Below, piece by piece: positions 1 to 5,417 of a DNA stretch of 5,417 nucleotides. Below the pieces are notes generated by a model. It was not told the DNA's origin, ran no database searches, and saw only the letters and a program-made list of their open reading frames with translations. The stretch is from Lentisphaeria bacterium (lineage in GTDB: Bacteria > Verrucomicrobiota > Lentisphaeria > JABSQK01 > UBA12247). The stretch's first letter is position 1. Each line of letters opens with the position of its first letter. A program made the translations under genes and the position numbers. The stretch covers positions 1,768-7,184 of the forward strand of contig DMTJ01000577.1 in NCBI GenBank assembly GCA_003477185.1. Reading direction: 5' to 3'.

Positions 1-115
1 CACGATTCTGTTTCGCCGGGCGCTGCCCGTCGATATCCGCCATAACGCCAAAATTTTTCGCGAGCAGCTCCGGCCCTGGGCAGAGCAGAACCTGTCTGAG
101 GCCATCGACGCATGA
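1..115 (+). CDS. oleC: OleC-type AMP-dependent ligase (beta-lactone synthetase), 3' end only
   Basis: Only the last 37 codons are present, read from base 2, and they end in TGA at 113-115. The tail contains PVDIRHNAKIFREQL, which I recognise as the C-terminal signature of OleC, the acyl-CoA-synthetase-like enzyme that converts a 2-alkyl-3-hydroxyalkanoic acid into a beta-lactone using ATP in long-chain olefin biosynthesis. The Lys of this segment lies in the C-terminal subdomain of the AMP-ligase fold, where such enzymes usually carry their adenylation lysine; assigning that role here is inference. The stop overlaps the next start as ATGA, the tight spacing expected for an oleC-oleD pair. An ordinary fatty-acyl-CoA or fatty-acyl-AMP ligase is the alternative, but the downstream OleD-like gene favours OleC. 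Confidence 0.72.
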   Translation, partial: TILFRRALPVDIRHNAKIFREQLRPWAEQNLSEAIDA

Positions 116-714
116 TCGCGCTTGTGACCGGCGGCGGCGGCTTTCTCGGGCGACGGATTGTCGAGCTCCTGCGCGAACGCGGCGATGATGTACGCGTCCT
201 CGCCCGCGGCAGCTATCCAGCGCTGGTAGAGCTAGGCTGCGAGTGCCACCAGGGGGACTTGCGAACTCCGCAAGACGTCGCCAAAGCCGTGGCCGGAGTC
301 GATGTCGTCTTTCACGTGGCCGCCATGGCCGCGATGTGGGGGGACCGCGAACAGATCTTCGGGATCAACGTGGATGGCACTCGGAACTTGCTGAGTGCTG
401 CCCAAAACGCGGGCGTGCAGCGCTTTGTCTACACCAGCTCACCGAGCGTGGTGTACGACATGAAGGATCTCTGCGGGGTGGATGAATCACAGCCGTACCC
501 AAGGAAGTTCAGCGCCGTCTATCCCGAGTCGAAGGCGGTGGCCGAGCAGGAGGCGCTCGCGGCCAATGCTGCGAACTTCGCAACCTGTGCCTTGCGGCCA
601 CATTTGATCTGGGGGCCGCGCGACACCCATATCGTGCCGATGCTCGTGCAGCGTGCCAGAGCGGGTAAGCTCTCGCAGGTCGGGGCTGGCACTAATCTGG
701 TCGACGTCAGCTAA
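112..714 (+). CDS. OleD N-terminal part, the product if the TAA is real
   Basis: Translation from ATG 112 would stop after 200 residues. This piece has the dinucleotide-binding fold and the Y137/K141 pair. It lacks the end of the family block that follows VDVS and the whole C-terminal substrate-binding region, so an active enzyme is not expected from it alone. The start overlaps the oleC stop by four bases, suggesting translational coupling. Confidence 0.6.
   Translation: MIALVTGGGGFLGRRIVELLRERGDDVRVLARGSYPALVELGCECHQGDLRTPQDVAKAVAGVDVVFHVAAMAAMWGDREQIFGINVDGTRNLLSAAQNAGVQRFVYTSSPSVVYDMKDLCGVDESQPYPRKFSAVYPESKAVAEQEALAANAANFATCALRPHLIWGPRDTHIVPMLVQRARAGKLSQVGAGTNLVDVS
712..714 (+). other. 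In-frame TAA inside oleD
   Basis: The codon lies between AGC (Ser200) and TTG, where the family has a Tyr codon. TAC or TAT becomes TAA by changing only base 714. No indel is needed to explain the break. Confidence 0.85.
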
Positions 715-1110
715 TTGGACAATGCAGCCCTCGCCCACCTTCAGGCGGCCGATGCCCTTGCGCCCGGCTCCGTGGTAGCCGGAAATCCCTACTTCATTGG
801 CGATGAGGCACCCGTCAATCTCTGGGGCTGGGTCCGGAGCCTGCTGGAACGGCTCGGGGAACCGGGGCCGAGCCGAGTGATCTCGTATCCGGCCGCACGG
901 GCCATTGCCACGGGATTTGAGTGCCTTTACCGCCTGCTGCCGCTATCCGGAGAGCCTCTGTTGACGCGCTTTACGGCCGCTCAATTCGCCACATCGCACT
1001 ACTTTAGCCACGAAGCCGCCGGGCGTGATTTTGGCTATCAGCCGACGATTTCAAACGAAGAAGGACTCCGTAGGACGGTGCAGTGGTTCGCCGCTCACCC
1101 AGTTTCTTGA
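715..1110 (+). CDS. OleD C-terminal part, in frame after the stop
   Basis: These 131 codons follow the TAA without a frame change. They encode the C-terminal, substrate-side part of an extended SDR, including GNPYFIGDEAPVNLW and the typical tail SHYFSHEAAGRDFGYQPT with EEGLRRTVQWF. TTG 715 could in principle serve as a start, but no ribosome binding site precedes it and the position aligns with the middle of a conserved block. I read it as the remainder of the broken oleD rather than a gene of its own. Confidence 0.55.
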   Translation: MDNAALAHLQAADALAPGSVVAGNPYFIGDEAPVNLWGWVRSLLERLGEPGPSRVISYPAARAIATGFECLYRLLPLSGEPLLTRFTAAQFATSHYFSHEAAGRDFGYQPTISNEEGLRRTVQWFAAHPVS

Positions 1111-1198
1111 TCGTTTTACACAGAAGAGGACTAGGTAGCTCGCCGAATACGAGTATATTCATGATTCATAACTGCACGCACTCGCTGAGCTAGTTTTC
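1111..1198 (+). promoter_or_regulatory. Intergenic spacer, possible promoter region for the exported-protein gene
   Basis: This 88-base gap is AT-richer than its surroundings and separates the ole genes from the next pair, so it is the obvious place for a promoter. TATATT at 1154-1159 resembles a -10 box, but I see no convincing -35 at the right distance. ATTCATG followed by ATTCATA (1157-1170) is a 7-base near-repeat. A weak stem, CTCG at 1139-1142 with CGAG at 1150-1153, could form. No terminator with a T-run is evident after oleD. The promoter call is inference. Confidence 0.25.
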
Positions 1199-1975
1199 AT
1201 GCGCATCACCAAAATTTCATTTCTATTTGCTCTGCTCGTGCTTTGTACGTGGACGGCATCTGCAGATTTATTGCAGAAGGCGGACGCCGCCGGAAACGAA
1301 AGCCGCAAGCTGATTTTGCAGGCCAAGGCGTTGATGAAAAAGGGCGATAACAGCCAGGCCCGCACCAAGGCGTACCGGGCGGTTCAAAAGGCCAAAGAAG
1401 CACTTGGTCTGATTAAACGCTACGAAACCGACGCACGGCACCTGCAGTCCCGGTCTAAGAATGCCCGCAACCATGCCTACGGAGACATAAAGTCTGCCAA
1501 CGACGATGTGGTACACGAGCTGGCAGACAGGAGGCGGGCCAAGGTAGACCTAGCCCAGGCAGCGAATGACCTGCGAAAAGCTGAACTCAGCAAGAAAGAT
1601 GCCCAGTATGACATCTACCTCGCGACCATCGAACTGAACAAGCTGATTGCCACACGGAATACCGATAACGTGACCACGTCCCGCATGGCTGTGCTTCGTA
1701 CCAGAATCAAGAATGCGAATACCACCATCACGCGGCAGAACCTGTTGCTGGTCAAGGCCGAGCAGATGATCCACCGTCACAGCTCGGAGCAGGCCGCGGC
1801 CAAGCGCGATCAGGGCTTTGCCGAGCGCGATCGGATGGAAGCCCGCAGGGACCACAGCGATGCGGACCGCGAACAGGCGCAAGCCAAGAAGATGCTTTCT
1901 CATATCGGCTCTGCCCGCTCCCGTTACAACGGCTACCTGAGCCAGGCAAACTCGTTGCGTAACAAAGCCAACTGA
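1199..1975 (+). CDS. Exported proline-free helical (coiled-coil-like) protein of unknown function
   Basis: I do not recognise a family for this 258-residue protein. The N-terminus MRITK followed by a hydrophobic stretch (residues 6-19) and ASA at 20-22 is a classical signal peptide, with likely cleavage before D23. C16 is not in a good lipobox, because Leu precedes it, so a lipoprotein is less likely. The predicted mature chain of 236 residues has no Pro, Cys or Trp and is rich in Ala, Lys, Arg, Gln and Asp/Glu, so it should be almost entirely helical. Helical stretches flank a Thr/Asn-rich section (about 152-180). Residues 201-228 form four 7-residue repeats with Ala first and basic/acidic residues at positions 3-4. 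The start at 1199 is set by the signal peptide; there is no clear Shine-Dalgarno. It lies 15 bases before the glycosyltransferase-like gene, probably in one operon. A periplasmic or surface structural/spacer role is inference. Confidence 0.82.
   Translation: MRITKISFLFALLVLCTWTASADLLQKADAAGNESRKLILQAKALMKKGDNSQARTKAYRAVQKAKEALGLIKRYETDARHLQSRSKNARNHAYGDIKSANDDVVHELADRRRAKVDLAQAANDLRKAELSKKDAQYDIYLATIELNKLIATRNTDNVTTSRMAVLRTRIKNANTTITRQNLLLVKAEQMIHRHSSEQAAAKRDQGFAERDRMEARRDHSDADREQAQAKKMLSHIGSARSRYNGYLSQANSLRNKAN
1799..1882 (+). repeat. Four 21-base (7-residue) repeat units in the exported protein
   Basis: The units encode AKRDQGF, AERDRME, ARRDHSD and ADREQAQ (residues 201-228), and AKKMLSH continues the spacing. 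Each begins with Ala and has R at position 3 and D or E at position 4. The first two units also share DNA: GCC(A/G)AGCGCGATC at 1799-1811 and 1820-1832. This suggests growth by internal duplication, with later divergence of the other units. Confidence 0.75.
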
Positions 1976-1990
1976 CTCGGCCCCGCCGCG

Positions 1991-3871
1991 ATGGCACGAA
2001 AACGAGCCGCAGCCGCCGGCAAGCCCGCATTCGCTTGGTTCCCTGCTTGGGAAAAACTCCAGAAGCTAGATTGGCTCTTGGTGACAGGCTTGGCCTTCAT
2101 TCTCACTTTTGCTCTGTATTGGCCGGCGCTCTTCGGCGAGTTCACGAACTGGGATGACAACAAGCTAGTCCTCGAGAACGAGTCCGTTCTGTCACTCAGT
2201 CCGGCAAACGTCGTCGATATCTTCGTGCCCAAGGGCGGGCAGACCTACCAGCCGCTGCGCGTCCTCAGCTATGCGCTAAACTACGCCGTGCACGGAGAGC
2301 GCCCGTTTGGCTATCACCTGATCAATCTACTGTTGCATGTCGCGGCGACCGTCGCTCTCTACCTGTTTATCTGTGCGCTGCTGGAGCGTCGTCGTGGCCC
2401 GCATCATGGCAATCGCTGTGCGGCGCTGGTGGTCGCCATGCTCTTTCTGTTGCATCCTGTGAATGTCGAAGCCGTCGCCTGGATCTCATCCCGGAAATAC
2501 GGGCTGCTCGCCGCCTTTCTGTTTCTGAGTCTCTACCTGTATCAAAAGGCTCAGCTAGGATCTAAGTCCGCGTATGCTGGAAGCTGGGGCGCGGCTTGGA
2601 TTGCCATTCTGTCCAGCCCGTTCGGGGTGACGATTCCACCGTTGATCGTGCTCACGGACCTGTATGTGGACGGGGTTTCCAATCTGGCCAAGCTGGCGCG
2701 CCGGCTCCCGATCTACCTCGGCTTTGCGGTGATTGCAGTCGTGATTTTGCCCTTGCTGATGAATGTGCGCAAGTCCGACGAGGTTGCGGAGATCGCAAAA
2801 CCGCACTATGAGAACCGCACCACCACCTTCTATTCGACTGTGAATGGGATTGGAGGCTATACCAAGAACCTGGTCGCCCCTGTGGGCCTGAACTGCCGCT
2901 ACCCCAATGAGATCGTTCATGGCCCGACCGGTACGGTGCTTCTGGTCCTGTTCGCGATTGTTGGCCTGAGCGCGGGCGCAGTCTGGAGCTTGCTGCGCGG
3001 TGAGCGTCTCGGCTTTCTGTGTTTTGGCTGGGTGGTCGTGACCTGGGGGCCGGTTGCGCAGATTGTGCCCATCTCCACCATCGTGGCAGATCGCTACCTC
3101 TACCTCACTGGTGTCGGTGCCTTTCTGTTTCTAGCACTGGCTGCGGAGTTCGCATTTGAGCGGAAGAGGAGTCTGGGCAACGGCCTGGTCGGCGGCTTCG
3201 CTGTGCTCGCGGTCGTGTGTGCTGTGCTCACGCACCAGCGCGCGGCAGTCTGGCGCTCGAGCGTGGCGCTCTGGGCTGACAGCGTGGCCAAGTCACCGCA
3301 CAACTACCTGGCTCGCAACAGCTACGGCCAGGCCCTGCGTAAGGTCGATCAAGTCGATGAAGCCGAGCACCAGTTCCGCGAGGCCATCAAGACCTACCAG
3401 CAATATGCGCGTGCCCATCACAGCCTTGGCGACATCCTGCTCAATGAGCGCAACCAACCCGAGGTAGCGCTCCCGCATTTCCAGGTTTATCTGGATGATC
3501 TGGACGCCCGCAAGGTGCCGCTGGCGCAGCGGAATGCACTGGCCTATATGAATGTCGGGATCATCTACGGCCGGCGCGGCGACATGGCTCAGGCCTCCGC
3601 GTTCTTCGAGACCGCCTTCGAGATTGATCCGACGAACTCAGAGGTGAATCACAACATCGGTGTAATGCACACGATGAAAGGACAGTATGAGGAAGCAGCT
3701 CAATCCTACGAAGTTGCCGTTTCGGGGGAACCAAAATCAGCCCAGGTGTTCTTGGACTATCATCTAGTCCTCACCAAGCTCGGTCGCACTGAGGCAGCCA
3801 CAGAGGTCGCTCGCCGCGGGCATGAGCTGTTTCCTGACTCGAAAGCACTCACCCCCGCGCACAAGAAGTAG
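1991..3871 (+). CDS. TMTC-like GT-C membrane glycosyltransferase with C-terminal TPRs
   Basis: This 626-residue protein has a basic N-terminus, about ten membrane segments (roughly 29-48, 108-130, 143-160, 168-187, 199-222, 238-258, 314-334, 340-358, 369-388, 395-413) and a soluble tail. Family landmarks are NWDD in the first external loop (53-56, the usual acidic GT-C motif), QPLRVLSYALNYAVHG (87-102), HPVNVEAVAWISSRK (155-169), TKNLVAPVGLNCRYP (291-305) and DRYLYLTGVG (367-376). VWRSSVALW (420-428) leads into about five TPRs (near 440-472, 473-506, 516-549, 550-583, 584-617). Relatives with this layout include the eukaryotic TMTC O-mannosyltransferases and many uncharacterised bacterial proteins; the TPRs should face the periplasm. 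The expected role is sugar transfer from a lipid-linked donor to a protein or glycan, with donor and acceptor unknown. Two usually conserved positions differ: Tyr170 where Asp follows RK/RA, and Ser209 where Lys is common before Pro. It begins 15 bases after the exported-protein gene and no Shine-Dalgarno is visible. Confidence 0.82.
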   Translation: MARKRAAAAGKPAFAWFPAWEKLQKLDWLLVTGLAFILTFALYWPALFGEFTNWDDNKLVLENESVLSLSPANVVDIFVPKGGQTYQPLRVLSYALNYAVHGERPFGYHLINLLLHVAATVALYLFICALLERRRGPHHGNRCAALVVAMLFLLHPVNVEAVAWISSRKYGLLAAFLFLSLYLYQKAQLGSKSAYAGSWGAAWIAILSSPFGVTIPPLIVLTDLYVDGVSNLAKLARRLPIYLGFAVIAVVILPLLMNVRKSDEVAEIAKPHYENRTTTFYSTVNGIGGYTKNLVAPVGLNCRYPNEIVHGPTGTVLLVLFAIVGLSAGAVWSLLRGERLGFLCFGWVVVTWGPVAQIVPISTIVADRYLYLTGVGAFLFLALAAEFAFERKRSLGNGLVGGFAVLAVVCAVLTHQRAAVWRSSVALWADSVAKSPHNYLARNSYGQALRKVDQVDEAEHQFREAIKTYQQYARAHHSLGDILLNERNQPEVALPHFQVYLDDLDARKVPLAQRNALAYMNVGIIYGRRGDMAQASAFFETAFEIDPTNSEVNHNIGVMHTMKGQYEEAAQSYEVAVSGEPKSAQVFLDYHLVLTKLGRTEAATEVARRGHELFPDSKALTPAHKK

Positions 3872-4055
3872 CTTTGCCTCCTGTAGTTGCACCTGGATTG
3901 GTGAGTAGTAGGTTTGTCTGATCAGGCTTTAATAGCAGAATGATTTTTGCCCCTGGCTGACAAAATTGCGGATTGCGCATTGCGGAATTCGTAGCGGGGT
4001 GGCCATTATCCTCTTTCCGTCTGTCTTCGCCAAATCCTATCCGTCTGAATGCGCT
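3872..4055 (+). other. Spacer before the tol/exb operon
   Basis: This 184-base stretch holds no convincing gene. It contains the ATTGCG(G/C) heptamers (3965-3985), the 8-base palindrome CTGATCAG (3919-3926) followed by a short T-rich stretch, and two copies of CCGTCTG (4017-4023 and 4041-4047). A frame open from TTG 3966 joins tolQ, but it would add a non-family N-terminus running through the repeats. A promoter for the tol-like operon is expected here, though I cannot place -35 and -10 boxes with confidence. Confidence 0.5.
3965..3985 (+). repeat. Three tandem heptamers ATTGCG(G/C)
   Basis: ATTGCGG, ATTGCGC and ATTGCGG start at 3965, 3972 and 3979 with an exact 7-base period. The array is intergenic, about 70 bases before the preferred tolQ start. 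It resembles the short tandem heptanucleotide repeats scattered in some bacterial genomes, for example the STRR elements of cyanobacteria, but three copies may also be a protein-binding site or chance. Confidence 0.7.
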
Positions 4056-4775
4056 ATGTTTTTTCTCGCCACCGTCACTCCATTTTACGCATTTGAGCAG
4101 AGCGATACGGTCGGCCGTTTTATCGTCCTGATCCTGGCCGTGCTGTCGACACTGAGCTGGACGCTCTTTGTCGATCGTTTCCTCTACCTGAAAGGCCTCA
4201 AGATGCAGGTGACCTCGTTTTTGGAGTTCTATGAGATGGTCTCGGGCCCTGGCGACGTGTTTTCGCAGTTGAAGAACCATCATGGTCCACTGGTAGCCGT
4301 GACCAACGCCGGGCTGACTGCCATTGCAGAACTTCACCAACTGCCGCCGACTGACCTTGCCGCCCAGATTCGTCGCACTGGGATTCCAGAAGGAATGTCC
4401 ACCGCGGACATCGACCGCATCGATTCCGCCATGGAGAAGCAGCTGGATCTCGAGATTCTGGAGATGGAGCGACATCTCAGCACGATCGGAACCGTGGTCA
4501 GCGTAAGCCCGTTTCTTGGCCTGCTGGGGACCGTTTGGGGCGTGATGATGGCATTTTGTGGCATGGCCGCGAAGGGCCAACCGGACATCAATTCACTCGC
4601 GCCTGGGGTGAGTGGTGCCTTGCTTACCACCGTGGTTGCCCTGTTAGTCGCGATCCCCTCCGTGTGGTCCTACAACTATCTGAGCAACAAGATCCGCCAC
4701 ATTTCCGTGGAGATGGAGGGATACTCCGCAGAGTTTCTCAGCCGGGTGCGCGTCGCCAGCCAGCTGGATAATTAG
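4056..4775 (+). CDS. tolQ: TolQ/ExbB-family proton channel subunit
   Basis: From ATG 4056 the protein is 239 residues, close to the usual 220-240 of TolQ. TolQ/ExbB pentamers surround a TolR/ExbD dimer in the inner membrane and convert proton flow into movement of a TolA/TonB transducer. Membrane segment 1 is at about residues 20-40, after QSDTVGRF. A cytoplasmic domain follows, then segments 2 (about 143-168) and 3 (about 184-206). The signature SVSPFLGLLGTVWGVM (149-164) carries T159, and ALLTTVVALLVAIPSV carries T192; these match the two channel threonines of the family. SVSP and the short N-terminus resemble TolQ more than ExbB, but Exb function cannot be excluded. A longer frame from TTG 3966 is possible but runs through the heptamer repeats and adds 30 unconserved residues. 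No Shine-Dalgarno is visible. The next gene starts one base after the stop. Confidence 0.85.
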   Translation: MFFLATVTPFYAFEQSDTVGRFIVLILAVLSTLSWTLFVDRFLYLKGLKMQVTSFLEFYEMVSGPGDVFSQLKNHHGPLVAVTNAGLTAIAELHQLPPTDLAAQIRRTGIPEGMSTADIDRIDSAMEKQLDLEILEMERHLSTIGTVVSVSPFLGLLGTVWGVMMAFCGMAAKGQPDINSLAPGVSGALLTTVVALLVAIPSVWSYNYLSNKIRHISVEMEGYSAEFLSRVRVASQLDN

Positions 4776-4776
4776 C

Positions 4777-5181
4777 ATGCCTCGCAAGCGCCCGAGAAAG
4801 CGGACCGAGACAATGTCGAGGCCAGACATCACACCACTGGTGGACTTGACCTTCATTTTGCTGATTGTCTTCATGATTACCGCACCTGTGCTTGAAAATG
4901 CCATGGATGTCAAGGCACCGGCTTTGAACAACCCTAGGATTACCGAGAGCCACACGGTAATCAGTATCACCGCCGCTGGCGAGTATCGCTGGAATGGCGA
5001 GATGCTGTCGCTGGCCGCGCTCCAGGCGCAACTGACCCAACTCGCTGAAACGACACCAGCAGCCGTGATCTACTTGCGGGCGGACTCAGTGCGCCAGTAC
5101 GGCGATGTCATGGCCGTGATGCGTTTGATTCGCTCCACGGGCATCACCGAGGTATCCCTGGTGACGTTGCCAGAATCATGA
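4777..5181 (+). CDS. tolR: TolR/ExbD-family proton channel subunit
   Basis: The 134-residue protein has a basic cytoplasmic tail (PRKRPRKR, residues 2-9), one membrane segment (about 21-40) and a periplasmic domain. DITPLVDLTFILLIVF (17-32) is the family signature, and D23 is the protonatable membrane Asp equivalent to TolR D23/ExbD D25. The end, TEVSLVTLP, matches the TolR-type C-terminus, and GEYRWNGE (about 68-75) fits the strand after the linker in this fold. It follows the TolQ-like gene by one base and overlaps the next start as ATGA, so the three are almost certainly one operon. A second ATG at codon 13 is possible but would discard the basic tail. TolR is slightly preferred to ExbD from the C-terminus and partner; the sequence does not settle it. 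Confidence 0.85.
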   Translation: MPRKRPRKRTETMSRPDITPLVDLTFILLIVFMITAPVLENAMDVKAPALNNPRITESHTVISITAAGEYRWNGEMLSLAALQAQLTQLAETTPAAVIYLRADSVRQYGDVMAVMRLIRSTGITEVSLVTLPES

Positions 5182-5417
5182 GTACGAGCGGAACCAAGCG
5201 CTCGCTCTGGTCCCTGGCGTGGCGGGTCGCCGCCGGTCACGCGGGCGCTCTCCTGTTGTTGTTCCTTGTCATTGTGGTCCCAAAGTCCTGTGACCAGGAG
5301 CCAGACGAAGAGTACATGACCGTCAGCCTGATTGCCGATCAAGGCGCTGCTACGCCCAGCCCGCAGCCGCCTACGCCTGAGCCACCGGCTCCAACGCCCG
5401 AGCCACCGGCTCCAGCG
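5178..5417 (+). CDS. TolA/TonB-like energy transducer, N-terminal 80 residues (cut by window end)
   Basis: The frame opens at ATG 5178, overlapping the TolR-like stop by four bases, and remains open to the last base. A short basic N-terminus (KRSLWSLAWR) precedes a single membrane segment (about 19-35, HAGALLLLFLVIVV), as in TolA and TonB, whose anchor contacts the TolQ/TolR or ExbB/ExbD motor. After an acidic stretch (DQEPDEEYMTVSLIADQ, 39-55), the chain becomes a Pro/Ala/Thr/Glu linker with two copies of TPEPPAP (66-79). The C-terminal domain that would decide between TolA and TonB lies outside the window. The assignment rests on the anchor, the linker and the gene order. No Shine-Dalgarno is evident, so coupling to the gene before it is likely. 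Confidence 0.75.
   Translation, partial: MSTSGTKRSLWSLAWRVAAGHAGALLLLFLVIVVPKSCDQEPDEEYMTVSLIADQGAATPSPQPPTPEPPAPTPEPPAPA
5373..5414 (+). repeat. Two 21-base tandem repeats encoding TPEPPAP
   Basis: The units 5373-5393 and 5394-5414 differ at one base (CCT versus CCC) and encode identical heptapeptides in the Pro-rich linker. The array may continue beyond the window. Confidence 0.8.

Larger units (their letters stand above)
112..1110 (+). pseudogene. oleD: OleD-type 2-alkyl-3-oxoalkanoate reductase interrupted by an in-frame stop
   Basis: The full frame is 331 amino-acid codons plus one internal and one terminal stop, about the usual length for OleD and related 3-beta-HSD-like extended SDR enzymes. 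OleD reduces the beta-keto acid made by OleA to a beta-hydroxy acid with NAD(P)H. Visible motifs are the Rossmann loop TGGGGFLG (residues 6-13; G7, G10, G13), the NVDGTRNLL segment (86-94), TSSPSVVY (108-115) with the catalytic Ser region, the YxxxK pair Y137/K141, and LRPHLIWGPRD (161-171). TAA at 712-714 cuts the frame after VDVS. The next residues, DNAALAHL, complete the family's usual VDV(S/T)Y(V/L)DNxAxAHL block, so the stop sits exactly where Tyr is expected. Nothing else is damaged: the reading frame is kept to TGA at 1108-1110. Translation probably starts at 112, with GAGG ten bases upstream. I am confident of the family and the lesion; whether the lesion is biological is open. Confidence 0.85.

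Noticed and set aside
487..738. Minus-strand frame across the oleD stop codon
   Set aside because: It is antisense to conserved SDR sequence on both sides of the stop and has no recognisable features.
1161..1193. Ten-codon frame MIHNCTHSLS ending five bases before ATG 1199, a possible leader peptide
   Set aside because: There is no ribosome binding site, no run of one amino acid and no alternative hairpins of attenuator type, so chance is enough.
1550..1903. Minus-strand open frame opposite the exported helical protein
   Set aside because: The sense frame has a clear signal peptide and heptad pattern; the antisense frame shows nothing recognisable and has no start signal.
3914..3933. CTGATCAG palindrome followed by TTTAAT as a terminator after the glycosyltransferase gene
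   Set aside because: The hairpin would have at most four pairs including a G-U, and the T-tract is short and interrupted.
3966..4055. TTG start giving the TolQ-like protein 30 extra N-terminal residues
   Set aside because: The added residues are not TolQ-like, are encoded partly by the heptamer repeat, and make the protein longer than is usual for TolQ; ATG 4056 fits the family better.
3849..4580. Long minus-strand open frame of 243 codons opposite the TolQ-like gene
   Set aside because: It is rich in His, Gln and Arg with no domain or membrane pattern, and it mirrors a strongly conserved plus-strand gene. It is an open antisense shadow.

Overview
The window reads like a moderately GC-rich, Gram-negative-type bacterium. 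It has a proton-channel/energy-transducer operon of the Tol-Pal or Exb-TonB kind, an exported protein with an ordinary signal peptide, and olefin-biosynthesis (ole) genes. Such ole genes are known from Xanthomonas, Shewanella, several deltaproteobacteria and PVC-group bacteria. The TPR-tailed membrane glycosyltransferase and the poor Shine-Dalgarno signals would suit a PVC or deltaproteobacterial lineage, but that is a guess; nothing here fixes the taxon. All genes are on the + strand.

Region 1 (1-1110): the last 37 codons of an AMP-ligase, best read as OleC, overlap by ATGA the start of an OleD-type NAD(P)-dependent reductase. OleA condenses two acyl-CoAs to a beta-keto acid, OleD reduces it, OleC closes it to a beta-lactone, and OleB decarboxylates the lactone to a long-chain cis-olefin. 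The oleD frame is broken by a single in-frame TAA (712-714) where the family has Tyr. The remaining 131 codons continue in the same frame, so this is a recent nonsense mutation, a sequencing error or, least likely, a recoded stop.

Region 2 (1199-3871): a tight pair with a 15-base gap. The first gene encodes an exported, proline-free, highly charged helical protein of unknown function that carries four 7-residue repeats. The second encodes a 626-residue polytopic membrane protein with a GT-C/TMTC-like glycosyltransferase domain followed by about five TPRs.

Region 3 (3872-5417): a 184-base spacer with three tandem ATTGCG(G/C) heptamers leads into tolQ/exbB-like and tolR/exbD-like genes. These are followed by the first 80 codons of a TolA/TonB-like transducer that runs off the window end in a Pro-rich linker. 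Together they would form a proton-motive-force-driven inner-membrane motor reaching across the periplasm.

Most of the window is recognisable. The points most worth a second look are the broken oleD, the exported heptad-repeat protein paired with a divergent glycosyltransferase, and the heptamer repeats before tolQ.
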